From Lewinellaceae bacterium (lineage in GTDB: Bacteria > Bacteroidota > Bacteroidia > Chitinophagales > Saprospiraceae), in NCBI GenBank assembly GCA_020636045.1, contig JACJYP010000025.1:1-19251 (forward strand): a DNA stretch of 19,251 nt, read 5' to 3'. Position 1 is the first letter of the stretch, and every line of letters begins with the position of its first letter. Under the pieces are notes generated by a model, which had not been told where the DNA came from, searched no databases, and was given only the letters and a program-made list of their open reading frames with translations. This document shows positions 7,314-14,005 of the stretch, piece by piece. The position numbers and the translations under genes are program-made.

Positions 7314-8033
7314 ATGAAAGTAGACATATTAGCCATCGGCATTCATCCGGATGATGTAGAATTGAGCGCATCGGGCACCTTGCTGCGGCACGCGGCACAA
7401 GGTCGCAGTTTCGGCCTGCTTGACCTGAGCAGGGGAGAGCTGGGCACGCGCGGCACACCCGAGATCAGGCGACAGGAAGCCGAACAGGCGGCAAAAATCC
7501 TGGGCGCCGCATTCCGTGAAACCCTCGATATTCCGGACGGCTTGTTCGTACCGGGCCCCGAAAACTGGCTGAAGATCATACGGGTGATCAGGGCCTGTCG
7601 GCCGGACATTGTGCTCTGTAATGCACCCGACGACCGGCACCCAGATCACGGACGGGCTTCAAAAATGGTGGCCGACGCCTGTTTTTACGCCGGCCTGGCA
7701 AAAATCGAGACCCTGGACGACAGGGGAGAAGCGCAGGAAAAATGGCGCCCGGAAGCGATCTATCACTACATCCAGGACAAACAGCTGACGCCGGATTTTG
7801 TGGTCGACATTTCCCCATACTTTCATCGAAAAATGGAAGCTATTCTGGCCTTCCGGTCTCAATTTTACGCGCCGGATGACGAGGGGCCGGAGACGCCGAT
7901 CTCGGGCAAGGAATTTCTCGACTTTATGGAAGCGAAAGCGCGCGTATTTGCCCGACCGATACAGGCGCAATATGCAGAGGGGTTTGTTTTTTCGCGGGCT
8001 CCGGGTGTTAAAGATCTTTACGACCTGATCTGA
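7314..8033 (+). CDS. bshB1: Bacillithiol biosynthesis deacetylase BshB1
   Basis: The 239-residue protein belongs to the PIG-L/LmbE zinc-dependent deacetylases and matches the BshB1 branch, which removes the acetyl group from GlcNAc-malate during synthesis of the low-molecular-weight thiol bacillithiol. The N-terminus is typical (MKVDILAIGIHPDDVELSAS), with the metal-binding HPDD at 11-14 and the second motif DDRHPDH at 106-112. LSRGELGTRGTPEIRRQE and the C-terminal RSQFY and EGF segments are also characteristic. The ATG at 7314 gives the canonical N-terminus, so an upstream TTG at 7269 is rejected. The other bacillithiol genes (bshA, bshC) are not in this window. It diverges from the coiled-coil gene across a 97-base intergenic region. 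Confidence 0.93.
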   Translation: MKVDILAIGIHPDDVELSASGTLLRHAAQGRSFGLLDLSRGELGTRGTPEIRRQEAEQAAKILGAAFRETLDIPDGLFVPGPENWLKIIRVIRACRPDIVLCNAPDDRHPDHGRASKMVADACFYAGLAKIETLDDRGEAQEKWRPEAIYHYIQDKQLTPDFVVDISPYFHRKMEAILAFRSQFYAPDDEGPETPISGKEFLDFMEAKARVFARPIQAQYAEGFVFSRAPGVKDLYDLI

Positions 8034-8047
8034 TCGCAGGCTTCCGC

Positions 8048-8078
8048 TTGCTTTATTGGACAGCCTTTTTTAGGTTTG
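8048..8078 (+). promoter_or_regulatory. Bacteroidota-type promoter of the lipocalin-like lipoprotein gene
   Basis: TTG (8048-8050) and TAGGTTTG (8071-8078) are separated by 20 bases, matching the -33/-7 arrangement used by the primary sigma factor of this phylum. The ATG follows 15 bases later, implying a very short leader. It is the clearest promoter in the window. Confidence 0.6.
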
Positions 8079-8093
8079 TTGTAAAATACATAC

Positions 8094-8501
8094 ATGATGA
8101 AACCAGTCTTTAAAGCCCTGCTCCTGATTGCGACGCCCTTTTTGCTGGTGAGTTGCAGCGCCCAGAAAAAATTTGCCAATCGCCTCAGAGGGGCCTGGCA
8201 GATCACCAAGTACGATGTGAATGACACCCGTGTCAGTGCCCGGGAGTTTACCAACCTGGGAATGATCACCTTCAATAAAAACCACACCGGCACGGTGGAT
8301 ATGAAGAACATCTTTACAGGAAGTTCCTCGAGCGGACCCCGACCGTTCGAATGGTCGAACACCGAAAACTCGGTGACGATCAGAGGCGACAATTCGGAAA
8401 TCACGAAAGCCTGGATTGTTGTGACCAACAAAAAGAAAGTGCAGTTGTGGAAGTCTACCGATGGTTACAACAGAATACAGGAGATCGAATTAAGACGTTA
8501 A
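8094..8501 (+). CDS. Lipocalin-like lipoprotein
   Basis: The 135-residue product starts with a lipoprotein signal peptide: MMKPVFKALLLIATPFLLVSC, with the lipobox LVSC and Cys21 as the lipidation site. The mature part has the lipocalin-like family pattern seen in Bacteroidota: an early LRGAWQITKYDVN (the G-x-W motif), then short alternating strands (GMITFNKNHTGTVDM, RPFEWSNTENSVTI, KAWIVVTNKKKVQLW). Such proteins are small beta-barrels thought to bind lipophilic ligands; the ligand here is unknown. Two Met codons stand at the start (8094 and 8097) and cannot be separated by sequence. The first barrel gene begins 53 bases downstream without an intervening terminator, so co-transcription is plausible. 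Confidence 0.82.
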   Translation: MMKPVFKALLLIATPFLLVSCSAQKKFANRLRGAWQITKYDVNDTRVSAREFTNLGMITFNKNHTGTVDMKNIFTGSSSSGPRPFEWSNTENSVTIRGDNSEITKAWIVVTNKKKVQLWKSTDGYNRIQEIELRR

Positions 8502-8554
8502 TAATCAATCCGTTCTATCACATACATTAACCATTTAAATCATTTTTCATAACA

Positions 8555-9193
8555 ATGAAAAAGCTGTTAGCCTCTTTTTTCACCGCGGCACTTCTGGTGT
8601 CATTTGTTTCCACCACATCGGCTCAGGTGCGTTTCGGCGTAAAAGCCGGCCTTAACCTGGCCAACATGTCCTACAGCAATTTTGGCGAACTCGAACCCGA
8701 AACCAGCATGCTTCCTACCTTCATGGTGGGCGGACAGGCAGAGTTCGATTTCAGTGAAAATCTCGGCCTTGGCGTTGGCCTGCAACTGAACGGTAAAGGG
8801 GCCAAAACCACGACGGAGTTCCTAAGTGAAACGTTCGAAACGAAATCAAACCCGATGTATCTGCAGGTGCCCATCATGTTGCAGTACCGGAACATGGGCT
8901 TCTTTGCAGCAGTAGGCCCGTACGTTGGTTTCGGCCTGTTCGGGAAAGCAAAAACCGACGGTGCCGAAGACGAAGACCTCAGTTTCGGCAATTCTGAAGA
9001 TGACGATCTCGCACCGCTTGATTACGGTGCCGGCGTGGAAGTCGGTTACGAATTCGGCAGCCTGCGCGCAACGGCTTCCTACAACCTCGGTTTGGCTAAT
9101 GCGATTCCGAAAGATGTGCGAGAAGGAACCGATTTCAAAGCGACCCACGGAGTGATCGGCATCGCACTGGCTTACCTGTTCGGCGGCGAATAA
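8555..9193 (+). CDS. Small outer-membrane beta-barrel protein, PorT-like (paralog 1)
   Basis: This 212-residue protein has a signal peptide (MKKLLASFFTAALLVSFVST, cleaved near TSA-Q) and a mature part beginning QVRFGVKAGLNLANMSYSNF. That is the hallmark of the PorT-like/OMP_b-brl_2 outer-membrane family, predicted to form an eight-stranded barrel. Alternating hydrophobic strands run throughout (MYLQVPIMLQYRNMGFFAAVG, GVEVGYEFGSLRATASYNLG). An acidic segment (EDEDLSFGNSEDDDLAPLDYG, about 138-158) probably forms an external loop. It ends LAYLFGGE, without the C-terminal aromatic residue usual in proteobacterial barrels. Two paralogs lie downstream. A -7 motif is not obvious upstream, which fits read-through from the lipoprotein gene. 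Confidence 0.88.
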   Translation: MKKLLASFFTAALLVSFVSTTSAQVRFGVKAGLNLANMSYSNFGELEPETSMLPTFMVGGQAEFDFSENLGLGVGLQLNGKGAKTTTEFLSETFETKSNPMYLQVPIMLQYRNMGFFAAVGPYVGFGLFGKAKTDGAEDEDLSFGNSEDDDLAPLDYGAGVEVGYEFGSLRATASYNLGLANAIPKDVREGTDFKATHGVIGIALAYLFGGE

Positions 9194-9229
9194 GCCTGAA
9201 CGGGAAGGCTCAATGAAGCAATGATCCTG

Positions 9230-9262
9230 CCGCCCGTGAATATTTCTACACGGGCGGTTTTT
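9230..9262 (+). terminator. Rho-independent terminator after barrel paralog 1
   Basis: A perfect 9-bp GC-rich stem (9230-9238 with 9249-9257) with a 10-base loop is followed by TTTTT. It lies 36 bases after the stop. Confidence 0.87.
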
Positions 9263-9330
9263 ATCTTTCTTTGCAGGGTTATTTGAAAAATCGCCACCTT
9301 TATTACAATTCGTCATTCCTGTTTGCAGAA

Positions 9331-9359
9331 TTGGCTCATACTTGCGGCCATTATGTTTC
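9331..9359 (+). promoter_or_regulatory. Candidate promoter of barrel paralog 2
   Basis: TTG (9331-9333) and TATGTTTC (9352-9359) are 18 bases apart. The -7 element differs from TAnnTTTG only at its last base. The gene's ATG lies 20 bases downstream and a terminator lies just upstream, so a separate promoter is expected here. Confidence 0.42.
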
Positions 9360-9379
9360 ATGACTTAAAACCTTTCAAC

Positions 9380-10006
9380 ATGAAAAAACTTTCTTCCTTT
9401 CTTATTCTGCTGTGCTTCACACTTTATTTTACCAACACGGCTTCTGCGCAAGTGCGCTTCGGCATCAAAGCCGGTCTTAACCTGGCCAATCTTACCTTCA
9501 GTAATTTTGGCGAACTGGAGCCGGACACAAAAATGCTCCCCAGTTTTCAGGTAGGCGGTTTGGTTGAAATGGACTTTTCCGAAAATGTCGGTTTGGGCGT
9601 CGGCCTCCAGTTCCACGGGAAAGGCACAAAAGACGGTACGGACGGTTCCGATGCGAAAATCACATTGAACTACATCCAGGTGCCTGTAATGATCCAGTAT
9701 CGCAACATGGGTTTCTTTGCCGGCGTCGGCCCCTATGCAGCCTTTGGCATCTCCGGCAAGTTTAAAGGGGACGGCGATTCCGAAGATATTTCTTTCGGTA
9801 GCAGCGAAGACGATGATTTCAGCGCACTGGACTTCGGCGGTACGGTCGAAGTCGGCTACGAATTCGGCAACCTGCGCGCTACGGCTTCTTACGGCATGGG
9901 CTTTGCCAACATGATCCCCAAAGATCAGCGCATCGATGGCGCCGACTTGTCCATCAAGAACAGCGCAATCGGCATTGCCCTTGCTTATCTGTTCGGCGGC
10001 GAATAA
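9380..10006 (+). CDS. Small outer-membrane beta-barrel protein, PorT-like (paralog 2)
   Basis: The 208-residue product is a close paralog of the preceding barrel. After the signal peptide (MKKLSSFLILLCFTLYFTNT, cleaved near ASA-Q) the mature part begins QVRFGIKAGLNLANLTFSNF and shares SNFGELEP, a DFSEN(L/V)GLGVGLQ strand, (V/I)MxQYRNMGFFA, EVGYEFG(S/N)LRATASY and the terminal IGIALAYLFGGE. The middle loop differs (KDGTDGSDAKITLN in place of the longer paralog 1 loop), as expected for surface loops under diversifying pressure. The acidic segment SEDISFGSSEDDDFSALDFGG is kept. I chose the ATG at 9380 because the signal peptide starts there; in-frame codons back to 9323 would add 19 residues that are not signal-like. 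The arrangement with paralog 1 indicates tandem duplication. Confidence 0.9.
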   Translation: MKKLSSFLILLCFTLYFTNTASAQVRFGIKAGLNLANLTFSNFGELEPDTKMLPSFQVGGLVEMDFSENVGLGVGLQFHGKGTKDGTDGSDAKITLNYIQVPVMIQYRNMGFFAGVGPYAAFGISGKFKGDGDSEDISFGSSEDDDFSALDFGGTVEVGYEFGNLRATASYGMGFANMIPKDQRIDGADLSIKNSAIGIALAYLFGGE

Positions 10007-10040
10007 TACTATAACAGCAAACAGGAATTGATACAACAGA

Positions 10041-10074
10041 CCGCGGCGCTCACAGTGAGCGCCGCGGCTTTTAT
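10041..10074 (+). terminator. Rho-independent terminator after barrel paralog 2
   Basis: A very strong GC-rich 10-bp stem (10041-10050 with 10058-10067) encloses the 7-base loop CACAGTG and is followed by CTTTTA. It lies between convergent genes; T-richness on the plus side suggests it serves mainly the barrel gene. Confidence 0.83.
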
Positions 10075-10097
10075 TTGTCCTGACCAGAAAGACAGAT

Positions 10098-12893
10098 TTA
10101 TTGGCTTTTAAGCACTACCACCTTTTCTGTAGCGATCAGTTGGTCGCCATTCCTGATCTCCAGCCAGTAAAAGCCGGGCGCCGGCATGTTTTCTATTTTG
10201 ATGTTATTGGGGTGATTGTGAAGTGTTTGGACGACATTCCCGTACACGTCTCGCAGGTATATGTCGTTTCTGCCGACCGGGCATGATTCGCAGTCTACCT
10301 GAAAATATGACCCTGCCGGATTGGGATATATGTTCACCTTGCCGGCATCCGGAGCCGCAAAGTTTGAAAGTGGAGGGTTTTGAACGATCACGGTTTTTTC
10401 CAGTTCGCATCCGCTTTCGAGGGTAATGGTCACCGCATAGGTGCCGGCTTCCGTGATGCTGATTGAAGATGATGTTGCACCGGTAGACCAGAGGTAAGAA
10501 GCGCCGGGACCGGCTGCCGGGTTTATCACAATTGACTGGCCGGCCGGCAGTTCAAGCACTTCATCCAGATTGAGGTCCGGATCAAGTACATGGCTGTTTT
10601 TCCATAATGTGATCTGCTGAACGACCGGAGCGACTTTTTGCCCGACATCGGGACAGGATTCCAGGCTGTTTTCATGAAGTGAAAATGCCAGAGTGACGAG
10701 CAAAGTATCATTCGGCAAAAAGTAGAACGGCCCGTGGGAGTAGATCAGACGCCTGTCGGCATAAGGCAGGCTGGCCGTACACATGTTCCATGACGTGGGA
10801 TCGGCAGGATTTCCTGTAAACACGTGGTCAACTGTATCGCTGCTCCCGGGTGTATAGCCGGAACCTCCATACGTCAGCGGGGTGCCGTCGCGCCAAAGCC
10901 CTTTCAGGTAATGATAGTACTCGAGGGGTTGTTCAGGGCCCGTTGTGCCCACCAGAGGATTGCCGATACTGACGATATTGAAAAACATGGTACGATCCAG
11001 CGATTGATCGGGAAAAGAAATCGTCAGGATCGGCATTTTATCTGAAAACGCCGGAGCCAGGCAATTCAGCCCAAGCGTATCATTGCTGTAAAGATAAATT
11101 GCGTTATCATCGACCAGCGTGCCGAAAAATTCCTCTGATAAGCAACCGATAGAAGGATGGGAAAAGAATCCCATAAAGGCATCCTGATAGGTATGAGGGG
11201 ATCGGTTGATCACATTCCATTCTGCCATGACCGTATGTGCAAGGGTTTGATTTTGCGGACAGTTATATACATATACCGAAACAGCCATGTCGATCAATAA
11301 TGGCGCCCCCAATGATTCTTTATGGGCGGTGCTGTCGGTCAAAACCCACCACGCCATTTCATCCCCCTTCATCAAAGGATAGTCGCCGTCATACACGTTG
11401 TAGATGCCGTCGTTGTTGGCATCGATGAAGGGCGCCGGAAACTCGTCAGCGGGCGTTGTCACCGGCGTGAAGTCGATATTGTATTGCAAATAGGGGTTGC
11501 CTTTTCCCGGCCAGGTCAGAATGTCGTACGGGATCGGTTGATCGAGCGTTTTATCGGTGCCGTAGTCCCTGCGCAGACGGGCGATCTCTTCCCGCGACAC
11601 GGACCAGACCCTTGCAAAATCAATAGCCGGTCCGAAACTCAGTCCGCTGCGGTAATCTTGGAAATATGAACTCTGTGATGCAGCGGCGACGTGCAAACTG
11701 CTGTCTTCATCGATCCCGCCGAACATGGGGGTGCAGGAAATAAAGTCTGCTACATTCTGATAATCCTGAAACAATACGGATGGCCATACGGAAGTCTGGT
11801 CGAATATCTCGGCCCCGGGTGAGAATATTGCCCGAACAAGATTTGTTCGCAACACCCTGTTTTCCAGAAAAGCGGTGTCTGATGCAGGTGCAATGCCGGA
11901 CGCATCGGTTTTTATCAAATGAAAGTATCCACTCCTTTTTCCAAGCACCACAAATCCGTCATCATCCGGTTGCAGCAGCGAAGTGCCGCTCCCTTGCTCA
12001 TATTGTTTTTCACACAAGAGATTTCCGCCTGCGTCGAGTTTGACAAGTGCAATCGTTGATCCGGCCGACGTTCCGGTTGCAGCAAACCCGCCGTCACTGG
12101 TCGGTATGATGTCGTAAAATTCCTTATCCGGATAAGAAAGCATCCAGAGCAGGCCCCCGTCATAGCCGATCCTTGCGGCTGTCGCCTGTCCATCATCATT
12201 TTTTCCGCAGACGATAATACCATCGCCGGCGTCTTTTATCTGGCGGATCAGCATCGCCAGGTCGGACTGCCAGACTTTATTTCCTTGATCGCCAATTGCT
12301 ATGATACTGCCAGACGGGTTCCCCACGATGAATTGATTGCCATGTTGTATTGCTGCGGTGGCACGAAATTGCAGGGGGTTGGCCCATTTTTCTTCAAAAC
12401 CGATACCCGGCGTGTATGTTATCTTCCTGAAAAAATCCTGACCGAAGTAGACGTATTCGTTATCGGCAGTTTCGATCATCGGCAGGCTGCGGTAGGAGGG
12501 CGATCCGAGCGAATCGGCGAATGAAGATTGCGCGACAACCCCTTCTCCCGGGCGGTAAGCCTTGATTGTAAACTGTTTGTTACTGGATTGAAAGACAGAC
12601 CGTTCGGTGATAATGAAATAAGGATGGCCCGTCGTGTTGTCATATTTTTTTACAACAGATGTCCAGTACGGATTCGATGTTATGTTTTTATGCCTGCCGG
12701 TCGGTTGTCCTGATTGATCTACCTGATATATATCGCCATCCGAGATCAATAAAAAGTGGTCATCCTCTTTCAATAATTTACAATTGGTGTCGAAAATGGA
12801 CTTGGCCTGTATCTTTTTATACCACGATTGCTGGGCATACATCAAGTCAAGTGAGATCAGGAATAAGATGGCGAGAAGTACAGGTATACGCAT
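10098..12893 (-). CDS. Large T9SS-secreted protein with Ig-like and sorting domains
   Basis: The 931-residue product has a signal peptide (MRIPVLLAILFLISLDLMYA). Residues ~25-345 look like a repeated beta-rich, propeller-like region with recurring DGG or DGD turns (for example IIPTSDGGFAATGT, LLQPDDDGFVVLGKR). Residues ~450-750 match a module I recall from many large secreted proteins of this group: DANNDGIYNVYDGDYP, a calcium-loop-like motif, then KGDEMAWWVLTD and VMAEWNVINRSPHTYQD. An Ig-like domain follows (~784-838, LWSTGATSSSISITEAGTYA), then the T9SS type A sorting domain (~852-931, VNIYPNPAGSYF to the end). No catalytic motif was recognised. A weak promoter match lies 14 bases before the ATG. 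It converges on barrel paralog 2. Confidence 0.88.
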   Translation of the reverse strand: MRIPVLLAILFLISLDLMYAQQSWYKKIQAKSIFDTNCKLLKEDDHFLLISDGDIYQVDQSGQPTGRHKNITSNPYWTSVVKKYDNTTGHPYFIITERSVFQSSNKQFTIKAYRPGEGVVAQSSFADSLGSPSYRSLPMIETADNEYVYFGQDFFRKITYTPGIGFEEKWANPLQFRATAAIQHGNQFIVGNPSGSIIAIGDQGNKVWQSDLAMLIRQIKDAGDGIIVCGKNDDGQATAARIGYDGGLLWMLSYPDKEFYDIIPTSDGGFAATGTSAGSTIALVKLDAGGNLLCEKQYEQGSGTSLLQPDDDGFVVLGKRSGYFHLIKTDASGIAPASDTAFLENRVLRTNLVRAIFSPGAEIFDQTSVWPSVLFQDYQNVADFISCTPMFGGIDEDSSLHVAAASQSSYFQDYRSGLSFGPAIDFARVWSVSREEIARLRRDYGTDKTLDQPIPYDILTWPGKGNPYLQYNIDFTPVTTPADEFPAPFIDANNDGIYNVYDGDYPLMKGDEMAWWVLTDSTAHKESLGAPLLIDMAVSVYVYNCPQNQTLAHTVMAEWNVINRSPHTYQDAFMGFFSHPSIGCLSEEFFGTLVDDNAIYLYSNDTLGLNCLAPAFSDKMPILTISFPDQSLDRTMFFNIVSIGNPLVGTTGPEQPLEYYHYLKGLWRDGTPLTYGGSGYTPGSSDTVDHVFTGNPADPTSWNMCTASLPYADRRLIYSHGPFYFLPNDTLLVTLAFSLHENSLESCPDVGQKVAPVVQQITLWKNSHVLDPDLNLDEVLELPAGQSIVINPAAGPGASYLWSTGATSSSISITEAGTYAVTITLESGCELEKTVIVQNPPLSNFAAPDAGKVNIYPNPAGSYFQVDCESCPVGRNDIYLRDVYGNVVQTLHNHPNNIKIENMPAPGFYWLEIRNGDQLIATEKVVVLKSQ

Positions 12894-13246
12894 GGTTGAC
12901 TTTTTTGCAAAGGTGCACTGACAAGCGCCGGGCAGAAAACCCGATTTTTTTATAAGTCAGGCTTTCAAACAGAGTAATTAACATTCCCTTACGCAGACTT
13001 AACTTTTTTTTTCGAGACGAACCGGTGAATCTTTCGGCATCAAAAGCGATCCGCATTTAATCCCGATCAAAGGCGCCAATACCCCATTCCCGTCGTCCCG
13101 CTAATACCGATCACAGTATTGCTTTCTCCCAAACCGTCGGCAACCGATATACCGGAACCGTGTACGCACGGCGGCCGGGCTGACACGCTATTGCATGCCT
13201 TAAACTCTTAATCAATAACCATTCATCTAAACAAATTCCTTTCATC
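12894..13246. other. 353-base divergent intergenic region
   Basis: This gap separates the minus-strand T9SS gene from barrel paralog 3. It holds the candidate minus-strand -7 element at 12908-12915, a T tract near 13005-13013, and an AT-rich leader before the 13247 start. I found no convincing gene, RNA or strong hairpin in the rest. The short frames crossing it have no signal peptide, domain or plausible start. Confidence 0.5.
12908..12915 (-). promoter_or_regulatory. Candidate -7 element of the large T9SS protein gene
   Basis: On the minus strand the bases read CACCTTTG, one mismatch from TAnnTTTG, ending 14 bases before the ATG. This matches the geometry seen before the lipocalin-like gene. 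No clear -33 partner was seen. Confidence 0.38.
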
Positions 13247-13906
13247 ATGAAGAAGCATCTGTTTCTCCTTCTGCTGCTGGCTGCATCGCTGGCAACCTCA
13301 ACCCATTTGAACGCGCAGGTGAAATTCGGCGTAAAAGCCGGTCTTAACCTGGCCAACATCAACTCCGGTGGCGACGAAGACGTTCTCGACGGCCTCGATC
13401 CCAAAATGACGCCCACTTTTCTCGTCGGGGGTGTGGTCGAGTTCGGCCTCACCGAAAACCTCGGTATCGGCACAGGCGTTCAACTGAGCGGAAAAGGCTT
13501 TAAACTTGAGGAAGAAGACGAATTCGGAAAGTATTCTATTCGCTCGAACCCCCTGTACCTGCAGGTGCCCGTATCCATCAACTACCAAAACAACGGCTTT
13601 TTCGCCAGTTTCGGCCCGTATCTGGGATTCGGCGTAGGCGGGAAAAACAAGGAAACTTTTGACGGCGAGTCCGATACGTACGACGTTGAATTCGGAGACG
13701 GCAGCAATGAGGACGACCTCTACTCCCCGCTGGATTACGGTCTGACGCTCGAACTGGGCTATGCCGTTGCAGGGGCTGTACGCCTTTCGGCTTCCTACCA
13801 GTTGGGCCTTGCCAACGCCTTGCCCAAAACGTTCAAAGACGAAGGCTACAAGGTCAACCACCAGGTGATCGGCGTGGCCGCCACTTATCTCTTTGGCGGG
13901 CAGTAA
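13247..13906 (+). CDS. Small outer-membrane beta-barrel protein, PorT-like (paralog 3)
   Basis: The 219-residue protein is a more divergent third member of the local barrel family. Signal peptide MKKHLFLLLLLAASLATSTH (cleaved near LNA-Q) precedes QVKFGVKAGLNLANINSGGD. Shared landmarks are the LTENLGIGTGVQLSGKGF strand, NPLYLQVPVSINYQNNGFFA, the acidic segment DVEFGDGSNEDDLYSPLDYG, a SASYQLGLANALPK strand and the terminal VAATYLFGGQ. It has an extra acidic loop (KLEEEDEFGKYS) and lacks the SNFGELEP motif of paralogs 1 and 2. It stands 3.2 kb from them, beyond the T9SS gene, so either that gene was inserted into the array or this copy separated earlier. An AT-rich leader like that of paralog 1 precedes the ATG. 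Confidence 0.89.
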   Translation: MKKHLFLLLLLAASLATSTHLNAQVKFGVKAGLNLANINSGGDEDVLDGLDPKMTPTFLVGGVVEFGLTENLGIGTGVQLSGKGFKLEEEDEFGKYSIRSNPLYLQVPVSINYQNNGFFASFGPYLGFGVGGKNKETFDGESDTYDVEFGDGSNEDDLYSPLDYGLTLELGYAVAGAVRLSASYQLGLANALPKTFKDEGYKVNHQVIGVAATYLFGGQ

Positions 13907-13927
13907 AGGTTCGGAAGTAACAAATTA

Positions 13928-13967
13928 ACACGGGCTATTCCGGTTTTCGGGATAGCCCGCGTGTTTT
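13928..13967 (+). terminator. Rho-independent terminator between convergent genes
   Basis: An 8-bp perfect core stem (13931-13938 with 13952-13959) is extended by three outer pairs past a small bulge and is followed by TTTT. It lies 22 bases after the stop of barrel paralog 3 and 39 bases before the end of the opposing VCBS gene. Confidence 0.75.
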
Positions 13968-14005
13968 ATGACCGGAGTTTCTCTTCGGTCGATAGGTAGT
14001 AAAAT

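Noticed and set aside
8038..8071. Possible terminator after bshB1
   Set aside because: Only a 5-bp stem with a 19-base loop; the T tract also forms the upstream edge of the -7 element of the next promoter.
12929..12950. Hairpin followed by a T tract upstream of the T9SS gene
   Set aside because: The stem is only four base pairs and no gene ends there on the plus strand.
12847..13056. 69-codon minus-strand open frame overlapping the start of the T9SS gene
   Set aside because: It is Lys/Ser-rich without domain or signal peptide, and overlaps the start and promoter of the real gene.
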